The notes beneath the pieces are model-generated. The model did no database searches. It had not been told where the DNA came from and worked only from the letters and a program-made list of their open reading frames with translations. Of a stretch of 46,919 nt of DNA, positions 16,124 to 24,372 are shown piece by piece (the stretch's first letter is position 1; each line of letters begins with the position of its first letter). The stretch spans positions 7,009 to 53,927 of the forward strand of contig DBXM01000019.1 in the NCBI GenBank assembly GCA_002309655.1, read 5' to 3'. Position numbers and translations under genes: made by a program. The DNA is from Mageeibacillus sp. UBA1212 (GTDB taxonomy: Bacteria; Bacillota; Clostridia; UBA1212).

Positions 16124-17567
16124 TGTTTTCTTCTCCTGTTTCGTCAGTCGACGCTTCGTTCGTGCCTGTTGTGTCCGGGGCGGTTCCGTCTCCGGTACCT
16201 TCATCCACGTTCACGGCAATGTCTTCCCCTTCTTGATTTTCGGGCACCGCCGTCAGTTCCTCATCCGCTTTTTTAGCGCCTCGCGAACTGATTCTTTTCG
16301 CCGCCTCCACCAAATAATTGGGGTTCAGCGCATCAATCATGATCCGGTTGTTCGGTCTTATCGGTCTCAGAATGTAACCGACGATTACGTTTGTGAAAAA
16401 CTGTGTCGCCAGCGACGCTATCGCCGCGCCGTAAATCCCAATAAAAGGAATCAGCGACGCGTTCAGAATGACATTCGCGACCGCGCCGAGAAGGTTGATA
16501 ATCCAAAGGTAGCGTTGCTTGTCTTTCGCGAGTATCCAGATGTTTCTGACCGATCCGAGGTACGAAAAAGTGGTATACCAGACCACGACCATAAGTGCGC
16601 CTGAAGCGGGCGCGTACTCCGCTCCGTATAGAATTCTAACAACAAGCTTCGCGAACACCGTCATCGCCACGCTCTGCGCGAGAGAAAGGTAGATAACGAT
16701 TGAATAGAGCATCTTCAGTCTGTGTTCGAACGTCTCCTCGTTTTTTTTGATTGCCTCGAATATCGACGGTCTGAAAGAGTCGATTATTGCCGCGAACACA
16801 AATGCGGTAACGCCTGCACACTCGACGGCGGCTCCGTAGTACCCCGTCTGCGTCTCGTCTAGCATCAGCTTCAGCATTATCTTGTCGGTCTGTGCGAAAA
16901 TAGTCACCATCATTCCCGACACTATATAATGCCGGCTTTTGGAGAGCATTCTCTTTGCTAGTTCCCACGAAAAAGAGAATCTCGCGCCGCCTTTTCTTCC
17001 GTATACAATCAACGAACCGAAAGCGATTATCGCAAAGTCGAAAGCGTTCGAGACCGCGAACCAAAATACGTTCTTGGCCGTGATCAGCAGGAACAGCTTA
17101 TAGCCCGACACAATCACATACGCAACGAGGCTGATGATTGACGTATATTTTGAAATAAGCCTCGCCTGAAACCAGTAGCGGATCATCTCCAGCGCCTGGA
17201 ATATCAAGTTTAAGCTATAAAGGAGGCAGACGATGATCGTTACCGGTTCTCCCCGGTTTGCGATTGCTGCGAACGCCGTCACCCCTGCAATGCAAGCAAA
17301 GGAAGAAACTACCGAAAGCGTTATCGAAGTGCCGAGGATCTTCCCCTCCTCTTCCGGGCTGTTGACAAGCTCCTGAACCATGATGCTACTCAGACCCAGT
17401 TGCATCAGCGGCACCACGAACGCCACAAGCGAGGCTGCATACGTTATCAGGCCGTAGTTCGAAGGTCCGAGGTAACGGGCCGTGAACATGTTGATAACAA
17501 GCGCAAGAACCGACTGAACGATTTTGCATGCAATTATCCATGTGGCGTTCTTCGCAACTTTGTTCAT
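16116..17567 (-). CDS. Wzx-type polysaccharide flippase (MATE/MOP superfamily)
   Basis: A 483-residue polytopic protein with about 14 membrane helices. The N-terminal NATWIIACKIVQSVLALVIN and ARYLGPSNYGLITYAASL are typical of RfbX/Wzx oligosaccharide flippases, which turn undecaprenyl-linked repeat units to the outer face of the membrane. The last ~45 residues form an acidic Thr/Glu-rich tail with no helix (DEGTGDGTAPDTTGT and so on), unusual for the family. The start at 17567 is chosen over 17606 because AGGAC and GGAG lie just before it. It has its own upstream promoter candidate and overlaps the downstream LicD gene by eight bases. Confidence 0.88.
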   Translation of the reverse strand: MNKVAKNATWIIACKIVQSVLALVINMFTARYLGPSNYGLITYAASLVAFVVPLMQLGLSSIMVQELVNSPEEEGKILGTSITLSVVSSFACIAGVTAFAAIANRGEPVTIIVCLLYSLNLIFQALEMIRYWFQARLISKYTSIISLVAYVIVSGYKLFLLITAKNVFWFAVSNAFDFAIIAFGSLIVYGRKGGARFSFSWELAKRMLSKSRHYIVSGMMVTIFAQTDKIMLKLMLDETQTGYYGAAVECAGVTAFVFAAIIDSFRPSIFEAIKKNEETFEHRLKMLYSIVIYLSLAQSVAMTVFAKLVVRILYGAEYAPASGALMVVVWYTTFSYLGSVRNIWILAKDKQRYLWIINLLGAVANVILNASLIPFIGIYGAAIASLATQFFTNVIVGYILRPIRPNNRIMIDALNPNYLVEAAKRISSRGAKKADEELTAVPENQEGEDIAVNVDEGTGDGTAPDTTGTNEASTDETGEENNG

Positions 17568-17674
17568 GTCCTGTTTCTCCGGTTCTTTCGCCACCTGCCT
17601 GCGCAAAGAGAAGGCGAATCACTCTGTGCCTGTTTGCGGCATTTGTTTTTTCACAATCCGCAATTTATCATTTT

Positions 17675-17702
17675 ATTATATGCGCACGCGAAAAGCAACA
17701 AA
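17675..17702 (-). promoter_or_regulatory. Promoter candidate inside the capsule locus, upstream of the flippase
   Basis: On the minus strand a perfect TATAAT (17680-17675) lies in an AT-rich patch about 110 bases before the flippase ATG. The -35 side is weak (TTGTTG with a 15-base spacer, or TTTTGT with 17). Together with the hairpin at 17814-17842 it divides the locus into two transcription units. The remaining gap 17568-17903 shows no gene. Confidence 0.5.
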
Positions 17703-17813
17703 AACCTTCAGCGAAAGCCCTCTTATTGTTCTATCCGCGGTAAATTCTTTCTTCTTTACCCCTCGGGCGCTTCACCGGCACCGTTATTTCAGACTTGTTG
17801 TGCGTGGAATTCT

Positions 17814-17842
17814 AAAAATGCCGGCTTCGTTTCAGCCGGCAT
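17814..17842 (-). terminator. Terminator after the family-4 glycosyltransferase gene
   Basis: A perfect 9-bp stem (ATGCCGGCT at 17818-17826 with AGCCGGCAT at 17834-17842) and a 7-base loop, followed on the minus strand by TTTTAGA. The T-run is short, so termination may be partial. Confidence 0.65.
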
Positions 17843-17903
17843 CCCCCCTTATAAACACATAGAATTATCTTGTTAAAACCGCCGCAGCTTAATGCCGGTT
17901 TGA

Positions 17904-19115
17904 TTATTGTTCGTAAAGGTCCACGTATTGATTAAAACGTAGCGAGGCGTCATACGCTTCCGCCTCTTTCACCAGAACATCCCGGTCGAAAAGCGGCGCG
18001 TCGCTTCCCGTCATCAATTCTATTTCACTTATCAATGCTTCAATATCGTCACGTTCCACCACTCTGCCCATCTTATCGTTAATCATCTCAGGACTTCCTC
18101 CGGTTCTGAACGTGAGCACCGGCGTACCGCAGGCAATCGCCTCCAGATTTACCGTCGGATAAGTATCCTGTCTCGTTGGGTTCACAAAAAGATCTGCAGC
18201 AGTGTAAATCTCCGCCAGTTCTTTAATGCTTTCAGTCCTGCGGATGGAAATCACTCCTTCCGGTAGCTGCTTCTCGGTCGCATCATCGGTTCCGACCAGA
18301 ACAACGGTGTATTCATCGCGGGGCAGCCTGCGGGCAAGTTCCACAAACACATCGAGCCCTTTAAGGTGACCCCATCCCATAGCCACACCGAGAATCATTT
18401 TTCCCTGAATCCCGTGCACTGTTCTGAAATCCGATTCCGAAGGAGTCCAAACGGATGTGTTGATTCCGTTGTTAATGACCTTCACCGGATAACAGCCCAA
18501 AAATGATTTGCGCACCAGTCCCGCAAGCCACTCTGAAGGCGTAATAATCGTCATGTCTCTAATCCCGGTAAAGCACTTTTTCTTGACCTTCCACATAAAT
18601 CGCGTAGTGTCGAGAATTGTTCGCGGGTAAACGCTCTTTTGAGGGCAAGAACCGCAGCCGGTCCGCCATTTGTCACAGCCTATCGCGTCGAAATGCGGGC
18701 AGTGTCCGGTAAAGCTCCAGCAGTCGTGAAGCGTCCAGAACACTTTGATGTTGTTCTTTTTGATGTATTTGAACAAAACGGGAAGATTGATACAAAACTC
18801 GTGGAGGTTGTGAAGGTGGACAGCTTCGACCTTTTGCGCAGTCATCCGTTTAACAAGCCTCTTCGTCGCAATAGCAGAAAAAAGACCGTTAAAGCCGGTA
18901 ATCTGTCCGGCTGCCTTGTGAAGAAAACTGCTCGCCACATTGCCGTAGTACGTATGCCCGGAGATTTCGGGAAACCGGAGTTTACCGCTTCTTTTGAACA
19001 GCCTGGCTGAATAAGTGTAAACAGTATGCCCGCGTTTTCTGGCCGCGTCTGCAATGTCAAGCATTATTCTGCCGGTGCTTCCGTATTGTACAGTATTAAT
19101 CTCCGCAATGATCAT
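17904..19115 (-). CDS. Glycosyltransferase family 4 protein
   Basis: A 403-residue retaining glycosyltransferase of the GT-B fold. The N-terminal MIIAEINTVQYGSTGRIMLD holds the glycine-rich loop; TLHDCWSFTGHCPHFD with a Cys cluster (CDKWRTGCGSCPQKS) is a well-known subgroup signature; EAIACGTPVLTFRTGGSPEM supplies the nucleotide-sugar E-x7-E motif near residue 330. It adds one sugar to the lipid-linked repeat unit at the inner membrane face. The four-base-spaced GAGG before the ATG at 19115 sets the start. It follows the EpsG gene by 25 bases, and a hairpin terminator lies downstream. Confidence 0.9.
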   Translation of the reverse strand: MIIAEINTVQYGSTGRIMLDIADAARKRGHTVYTYSARLFKRSGKLRFPEISGHTYYGNVASSFLHKAAGQITGFNGLFSAIATKRLVKRMTAQKVEAVHLHNLHEFCINLPVLFKYIKKNNIKVFWTLHDCWSFTGHCPHFDAIGCDKWRTGCGSCPQKSVYPRTILDTTRFMWKVKKKCFTGIRDMTIITPSEWLAGLVRKSFLGCYPVKVINNGINTSVWTPSESDFRTVHGIQGKMILGVAMGWGHLKGLDVFVELARRLPRDEYTVVLVGTDDATEKQLPEGVISIRRTESIKELAEIYTAADLFVNPTRQDTYPTVNLEAIACGTPVLTFRTGGSPEMINDKMGRVVERDDIEALISEIELMTGSDAPLFDRDVLVKEAEAYDASLRFNQYVDLYEQ

Positions 19116-19140
19116 CCGGTCCTCCGAGTCACGCAACGGT

Positions 19141-20208
19141 TTAGAAGAAAGGCTTGTAATCCATTATTTGGAGCGAGTCGCCCTTCATAAAGAAAAAGTA
19201 GAAAATGAAAAATGCGGCCATTATAAACGACGCGATTCTGACGACCTGGTCGTATTGCGGTTTTCTTCTGAAATTCACTCTGGTTATCGCAATCGGGATG
19301 AACATGATGAAATAGTAGTTCAGTCTTGAAGCGAGCGCATGCAGCGGCGCAAAAAACTGTAGAGTTGTCGCGAGAAGCAGAAGATTTCTCAAGCCTATGT
19401 CGTCCTTGTCGGCGGAATCCTTGTCCATAACTAAAATACTGTACGCCGAAATCAAAACAAACAGTACCAGAAGTCCATACTGGTTTGTAGCTCTTGTAAG
19501 AGAAGCGTACTTTTCGAAATACTTTCCTGTGGCCAGCGCATTGAAAACAACGCTGAATATCCTGTCGTTAAAAATATAGACGACCGCCATCGCGGGAACG
19601 ACTACCCACAGCCATTTACCCGTAATCTTGGCATGATAGACCGGATACAAAAGCAGCAGCATAAACGCGGAAGTATGTATCGATGAGGCCAGAAGCACCA
19701 TCAGGAGAAAAGGAATAAACTTCTTGTGTTTAGTAAAATAATACGCCGGAACCGTCAGACCGAGTGCGATTCCCTGACGCAGTCCCGAGAAGAATATCTC
19801 AAACAAAAGCGAGATCATGAAAAAAGAACAGCAGACAGCGGCTTCTTTTGATTCGCGTCTGTAGAGAATCATCAGCGGGATCACAGACATCAGTGCGATA
19901 ATTGCCAGCACTAAGTGGTTGTCTTCAAAAACGTCAACGATTACTTTTGCGATAACGGAAAAGCCCGGCTCATCTGTAAAAGAGACGAACACTTCACGCC
20001 ATGGCGTATTCCTGAGCGGAATAAAGTACATATTGATGTAACTGACATTATCGATTCCGACCGCGAAATCCCTGAAGCAAAGCAATACAAGATAACCGAC
20101 AAAGAATGTGGTTATCATATACTTGACAGTCTTTTCCTGGTCGTAATGCCTTTTGAAAAAGAAGTACGATATCAGAAATACAGCTATCAGAATAACGTAT
20201 GCTAACAT
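19141..20208 (-). CDS. EpsG/Wzy-type polysaccharide polymerase
   Basis: A 355-residue membrane protein with about ten helices. LLCFRDFAVGIDNVSYINMY and IFFSGLRQGIALGLTVPAYY are the characteristic segments of the EpsG family (R-x-x-x-G-x-D-x-x-x-Y, then G-x-R-Q). EpsG-like proteins polymerise repeat units on the outer side of the membrane. Codon use is clearly more AT-rich than in nagB or capE. It sits between two glycosyltransferase genes with gaps of about 25-30 bases. No chain-length regulator (Wzz/Wzd) or tyrosine kinase is present in the window. Confidence 0.87.
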   Translation of the reverse strand: MLAYVILIAVFLISYFFFKRHYDQEKTVKYMITTFFVGYLVLLCFRDFAVGIDNVSYINMYFIPLRNTPWREVFVSFTDEPGFSVIAKVIVDVFEDNHLVLAIIALMSVIPLMILYRRESKEAAVCCSFFMISLLFEIFFSGLRQGIALGLTVPAYYFTKHKKFIPFLLMVLLASSIHTSAFMLLLLYPVYHAKITGKWLWVVVPAMAVVYIFNDRIFSVVFNALATGKYFEKYASLTRATNQYGLLVLFVLISAYSILVMDKDSADKDDIGLRNLLLLATTLQFFAPLHALASRLNYYFIMFIPIAITRVNFRRKPQYDQVVRIASFIMAAFFIFYFFFMKGDSLQIMDYKPFF

Positions 20209-20238
20209 TCTGAGTTTTCCCTTTCGTATTGTGTCGCG

Positions 20239-21534
20239 TCAGTTCTTTGCAAGCGCCTTACGCACCACGTTTTCAAACGCCGCACAGCTTCCGTTTACAC
20301 TGTGGTTTTTCCCGGCGGCGACTGCCGAGTTATCGTATATTTCTCTTTGAAACGCCTCGTCCGCAATCAGTTTTGAAATAATATCCTTTAACTGACTGTC
20401 ATCCGAACATACCGCGGCGCCCCCGGTTTCTTTTAAGTACTTGATTGCACCGCACTCTTCCGGGCCGAAAGCAAGCACCGCAGTTCCGCACATCAACCCG
20501 TCCGCGACTTTCGTGGAGACCGAGTACTTTGTCAGGTCAACACTCGACTTGTCAAAACCCTCAGTAACGACGTAAATATCGCTCTCTTTGATTCTTAACT
20601 GCACCTCATCATAAGGAATTTCACCGTGAAACACCACGCCAGGGTGGTCTTTCAGCGCGGAGGTGTATTCTTCATCCTGCTCGTTCGAATAGACGTTTAT
20701 CCTGTAATCCGAATTTATCGCCAAAAGGCTGTCCGCAATTTTCAGGATTGATTTGTATCTGCCAATTCTGATATTCCCGAAATACGAGATCACGGGGTTT
20801 TCATCGTTTATCGGGCGGAAAGGCCTCCGCTCCACAGAAGAGCAGAAATAAACTGTCTCGCCGTCCAGCCCGAACTCGGCATTGTATCTGTCGCGTATGC
20901 CGTCGCAAACATACACGGCGCTGCCCTTTTGCTCAAAAACCTTTCTGACAGACGCTTTGAATTTCCGTCTGAAAAGGTTGTACGCCGGAGAAATTGATTT
21001 TCTGTCGCTGAAATAGTAGTCGTCTCCGATTGCCGAGACAACCGGAATACGGTACCTTTCCGCCAGGAACAGAACTATCTTCTGTAAAAACAGGTTGTTT
21101 GTAAAGTTGTAAAAAATCAGCTCCGGTCTGTAGTCGTCAAGCCACTTGATCAGTTTTTCACTGCACCAATATTTTTTGTTCCACAGCATCCCGCGGAGCA
21201 GTTCCACCGAAGGAGAGTGCTTTCTTCCGATGGAATACGATTTTGACGCCACCGATCCTTCTTCGAGTGTCTCATTGTGTCCGGAATCCTCAAGGTCTTC
21301 CCTCTTATATACGGTTCCGGGTTCTTTCAATCTGTGCAGCCGGCATTTGAGAAGTTCCGCGTCGGTTATCTGGAACAACTCCCCGCAGTGGCCTTTTTGC
21401 GGTTTCCAGTTCCGGGAAAAAATCTGCCTGACGCGGTCGTGTTCCCAAAAGTGAAAGTACGCGTCGAGCGAGCGGCTGCTGTTATTCCTGCTGTACGGAG
21501 TCGTCATTACGATAATGACTCTCGGATGCTCCAT
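20239..21534 (-). CDS. Glycosyltransferase, GT4-like, N-terminus divergent
   Basis: A 431-residue protein. The C-terminal half has the GT-B nucleotide-sugar domain: VISYFGNIRIGRYKSILKIA, VVFHGEIPYDEVQLRIKESD and KVADGLMCGTAVLAFGPEEC. The N-terminal half starts MEHPRVIIVMTTPYSRNNSS and resembles no common donor-side pattern, though PELIFYNFTNN and YRIPVVSAIGDDYY fit an acceptor domain. The start at 21534 is preferred over 21576 because AGGTG lies just upstream, although the four-base spacing is short. Part of the capsule operon; the sugar is unknown. Confidence 0.8.
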   Translation of the reverse strand: MEHPRVIIVMTTPYSRNNSSRSLDAYFHFWEHDRVRQIFSRNWKPQKGHCGELFQITDAELLKCRLHRLKEPGTVYKREDLEDSGHNETLEEGSVASKSYSIGRKHSPSVELLRGMLWNKKYWCSEKLIKWLDDYRPELIFYNFTNNLFLQKIVLFLAERYRIPVVSAIGDDYYFSDRKSISPAYNLFRRKFKASVRKVFEQKGSAVYVCDGIRDRYNAEFGLDGETVYFCSSVERRPFRPINDENPVISYFGNIRIGRYKSILKIADSLLAINSDYRINVYSNEQDEEYTSALKDHPGVVFHGEIPYDEVQLRIKESDIYVVTEGFDKSSVDLTKYSVSTKVADGLMCGTAVLAFGPEECGAIKYLKETGGAAVCSDDSQLKDIISKLIADEAFQREIYDNSAVAAGKNHSVNGSCAAFENVVRKALAKN

Positions 21535-21590
21535 AAAACACCTCATTGCGGCAGTTCCCCGCAATTCTTCCCGCATGTCTGCGCGTTTTC

Positions 21591-22556
21591 TTATCTGTAC
21601 ACGATGCCCGTGACGATTCTTGCCGCGCCGTAGCCGGCCGTAACTGCATTCCTTAATACAAACGATTTCAACTTTCCGTGGTTGGCGTCGAGAATCGTCT
21701 TTGCCAGGCGGTTCTTCCTGAACTTCATCTGTTTCAGCTCCGCACGGTACTTCCTGTATACTTCTTTGTCTGCATTGACCGACGATACTATAAGTACCTG
21801 GAGGCGGCTGTAAATGCTTTTATACTCCAAATACTCTTCGAGTTCTTTGTCTCCGTTTGACAGTTCTTCAACGAGACGCGAAGAACACTCGGCAAAGTGA
21901 ACAAACCTGCCGGTCTTGCCCTTAAAACTGCCACCGCTCACGCTTTGAATGCCGACTCTGTAATGGTACAGTTCCTCGCAGGTATAAGCGATTTTGTCTG
22001 TCTTCAAAAGCAGCGCCAGGTTTGCGTATTCGTCGAGAACGCTGTAAAGCCTTTCGAGTTCGATTTTCTCGGCGTAAGCGCGAAGAAATAGTTTGTTCGT
22101 ACACTGTGTATTTCTCTCCAGAAAATGCCAGTCTTTTTCCCCGCGGTACTCTTTAAACCACCGGCTCTTTCCTTTAACAGGCTTCGGGTAGAATGAAGTG
22201 TTGCAGTAAGTAAGATCCGCGCCGTTTTCCTCCGCGAGGCAGAACAGCTTTTCGTACATGCCCGGGTCTATAAAATCGTCCGAATCGACCCAACCTATGT
22301 ATTTCCCGGATGCATTTTTCAAACCCAGAATGCGGGCGTTGATTACACCCTTAACCGGGTTCTTTAAAAGAAGGATATTCGGGTATTTCTCCGCGTAACG
22401 CGCGGCGCATTCGTACGAACCGTCGGTCGACTGGTCGTCGACCATAACTATCTGTATCCGGTCCTTGGTCTGATTCAACACAGATTCGATGCACTCCGGA
22501 AGATATTTTTCCGCGTTATACACGGGAATTATTACGGAAACATCATAATTCTCCAC
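21591..22556 (-). CDS. Glycosyltransferase family 2 protein
   Basis: A 321-residue inverting GT-A enzyme: VSVIIPVYNAEKYLPECIES, VMVDDQSTDGS and the metal-binding YIGWVDSDDFIDP. It starts at GTG (22556), which shares its first base with the TAG stop of the cytidylyltransferase gene (sequence TAGTG). GGAGGGG lies five bases before it, inside the preceding gene. This tight stop-start overlap predicts coupled translation. The C-terminal 90 residues are basic and helical, likely for membrane association. Confidence 0.88.
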   Translation of the reverse strand: MENYDVSVIIPVYNAEKYLPECIESVLNQTKDRIQIVMVDDQSTDGSYECAARYAEKYPNILLLKNPVKGVINARILGLKNASGKYIGWVDSDDFIDPGMYEKLFCLAEENGADLTYCNTSFYPKPVKGKSRWFKEYRGEKDWHFLERNTQCTNKLFLRAYAEKIELERLYSVLDEYANLALLLKTDKIAYTCEELYHYRVGIQSVSGGSFKGKTGRFVHFAECSSRLVEELSNGDKELEEYLEYKSIYSRLQVLIVSSVNADKEVYRKYRAELKQMKFRKNRLAKTILDANHGKLKSFVLRNAVTAGYGAARIVTGIVYR

Positions 22557-23329
22557 TATTTCCCCTCCGGTCTTTGCATCTCTTCGCGGAAGCATCCGCT
22601 CTCTTTTGCCTTCCTGCCGAGAACATACAGTTCAAACAGTTCTATGTCCTCTTTAGTCGTGATTTTTATATTTGTCTGGTCCCCGTAAGCCAGGTTTACC
22701 TTGTCTCCAAGCGCGTACATAAGGCTGGTTGTGTGGGGTTCTATAAGCCCGATAAGACCCGCCTCTCCCGCACGTCTGTAGACGTCAAGCAGATATGAAA
22801 ACCTAAAGCCGTAGGGACAGGCTATTTGAATATACCGGTCGCGGTCTACCCATTTTTCTGAAACGGTTACACTGTCTCTGCTGCCCATCAGCTGGTAGCA
22901 TGGAGTTCCGGTTACCGCGCTTCCCGTTTCAGCTGTCATATCGAGAACCGCGTCAACAATCTTCTCAGATGTAAATGGCGACGCAGCGTATTGAATAAGC
23001 AGGATGTCGTCAGGCGAAAATACGTCGTCCGGAAGATTATTCAAGTAGTTCACACCATTCATTACGGAGTCCTGAAATGTCTCGCCACCTTCGGTAATCC
23101 ATCTCACTTTTGTAAAGCGGTACTTTTCCACCATCTCTTTGCAATAGTCGATCCATTCCCGGTGGCACACTATTTCAATGGCGTCGATACGGCTGTTCTG
23201 TTCAAATATCTCCGTTGTATATGCCAAAACAGGCTTTCCGAGTACTTCAACGAATTGCTTCGGTCTGCCTGCTCCGACTCTCGTTCCTGTTCCGCCTGCT
23301 AAAATCAAAGCTGCATTCATAACTGCCAT
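22556..23329 (-). CDS. TarI/IspD-like CTP:polyol-phosphate cytidylyltransferase
   Basis: A 257-residue protein with ALILAGGTGTRVGAGRPKQF (the CTP-binding loop of IspD and TarI) and PHTTSLMYALGDKVNLAYGD followed by NIKITTKEDIELFE near the end. IspD makes CDP-methylerythritol; TarI makes CDP-ribitol. The placement right after a LicD gene and before a glycosyltransferase favours a polyol-phosphate for glycan decoration, as in teichoic-acid loci, rather than isoprenoid synthesis. No TarJ-type reductase is in the window. No clear ribosome site marks the start; ATG at 23320 is an alternative. Confidence 0.83.
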   Translation of the reverse strand: MAVMNAALILAGGTGTRVGAGRPKQFVEVLGKPVLAYTTEIFEQNSRIDAIEIVCHREWIDYCKEMVEKYRFTKVRWITEGGETFQDSVMNGVNYLNNLPDDVFSPDDILLIQYAASPFTSEKIVDAVLDMTAETGSAVTGTPCYQLMGSRDSVTVSEKWVDRDRYIQIACPYGFRFSYLLDVYRRAGEAGLIGLIEPHTTSLMYALGDKVNLAYGDQTNIKITTKEDIELFELYVLGRKAKESGCFREEMQRPEGK

Positions 23330-23339
23330 CAGAAAGAAA

Positions 23340-24230
23340 TCACGGATTTCCTTCTTCTCCGTTTTCTTCCTTTTTGTAGTAAATTCCCCTGTACTCCGTA
23401 AACGGTTTTTCCAAATCGATAATCACAGTCTTGTGCTGGATCGACCTGCGGTCCTCCGGCGGCAACGTCATATAATCGCCGTAGTACGCCTTGAGGTAGT
23501 TGTCGTACATTTTCGGGACCGCTATTTCCGTATCCTCGAACGGAACGGTCAACTGTTCAAACCATTCCTTGGGCATCGGTTTGAAAATCATTTTAAGGTA
23601 CGTAAGCAAATCCACATAGTTCGTTGAGCGGGAATTCTCGTACCTGCTCATACGTTTCTCCGCTTTTTTCCATATCTTGTAACGTTTTTCCGGCTTTTTG
23701 ACCACACCGAGAAGCATCCGTGTTCCGAAAATCATCAGTTTGTTTCCGTGAAATTCCGGTATCACCTGGATATTGTAAACCGAGTAAATCACAGTGTTGA
23801 TTGCCTGGAAAAGCCTTCCTACAGCAGTTGGCGCGGCTGTGTCGAGCGGAATGATATCAATATAAACTCCGTGTTCTATATCGTCGTTGACGCAGCGCTT
23901 GTTTATAAAAGTCGTGGAAAGATCCACTATCTGCATCACTCTGTGCCGGTAGTTTTTATCCAGAGAAGACCTGACGATTTTGTAATTGGAATCGTCGGAC
24001 CATACATCACGGTTTTCCCACAAAAGCTCGTAGTCTTTTCGCGGCATAAAAATGTCAACATCGTCATCCCAGGGAATAAAACCCCCGTGTCTGATTGCAC
24101 CGAGGCATGTTCCCGCTCCGGCCCAGTATGTGAGGCCGTTTTTCTCGCAAATACCAACAAAATACTTGACGATGTCAAGCATCTTGTCCTGTAGATCCGC
24201 TATTCCGTATGAGTTGTCTTTTACGCTCAT
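23340..24230 (-). CDS. LicD-family phosphotransferase, copy C
   Basis: A 296-residue LicD protein: LTYWAGAGTCLGAIRHGGFI, then PWDDDVDIFMPRKDY with aspartates at residues 55-59, and a C-terminal LPPEDRRSIQHKT. It lies second in the capsule operon and ten bases before the TarI/IspD-like gene, so the pair may form a make-and-transfer unit for a CDP-linked polyol phosphate. AAAGGATT precedes the ATG. The three LicD copies differ strongly outside the core, which suggests different donors or acceptors rather than recent duplication. Confidence 0.88.
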   Translation of the reverse strand: MSVKDNSYGIADLQDKMLDIVKYFVGICEKNGLTYWAGAGTCLGAIRHGGFIPWDDDVDIFMPRKDYELLWENRDVWSDDSNYKIVRSSLDKNYRHRVMQIVDLSTTFINKRCVNDDIEHGVYIDIIPLDTAAPTAVGRLFQAINTVIYSVYNIQVIPEFHGNKLMIFGTRMLLGVVKKPEKRYKIWKKAEKRMSRYENSRSTNYVDLLTYLKMIFKPMPKEWFEQLTVPFEDTEIAVPKMYDNYLKAYYGDYMTLPPEDRRSIQHKTVIIDLEKPFTEYRGIYYKKEENGEEGNP

Positions 24231-24372
24231 TTTAATCCTTTACCATTGTCTGAACAAGATGCCCACGGAATGTCTCAACCTGCTCCGGAGTCTTGTCCAT
24301 GCGGTCAATCTGCCGCACGTTGTAGTCTGTTTGTCTTTAGTAAAGGGGGCTTAAACCGGTTCCGACATCAGG

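Noticed and set aside
22556..23329. Housekeeping ispD of the isoprenoid pathway
   Set aside because: Sequence alone cannot exclude it, but the position inside a LicD/glycosyltransferase operon makes a TarI-like role more likely.
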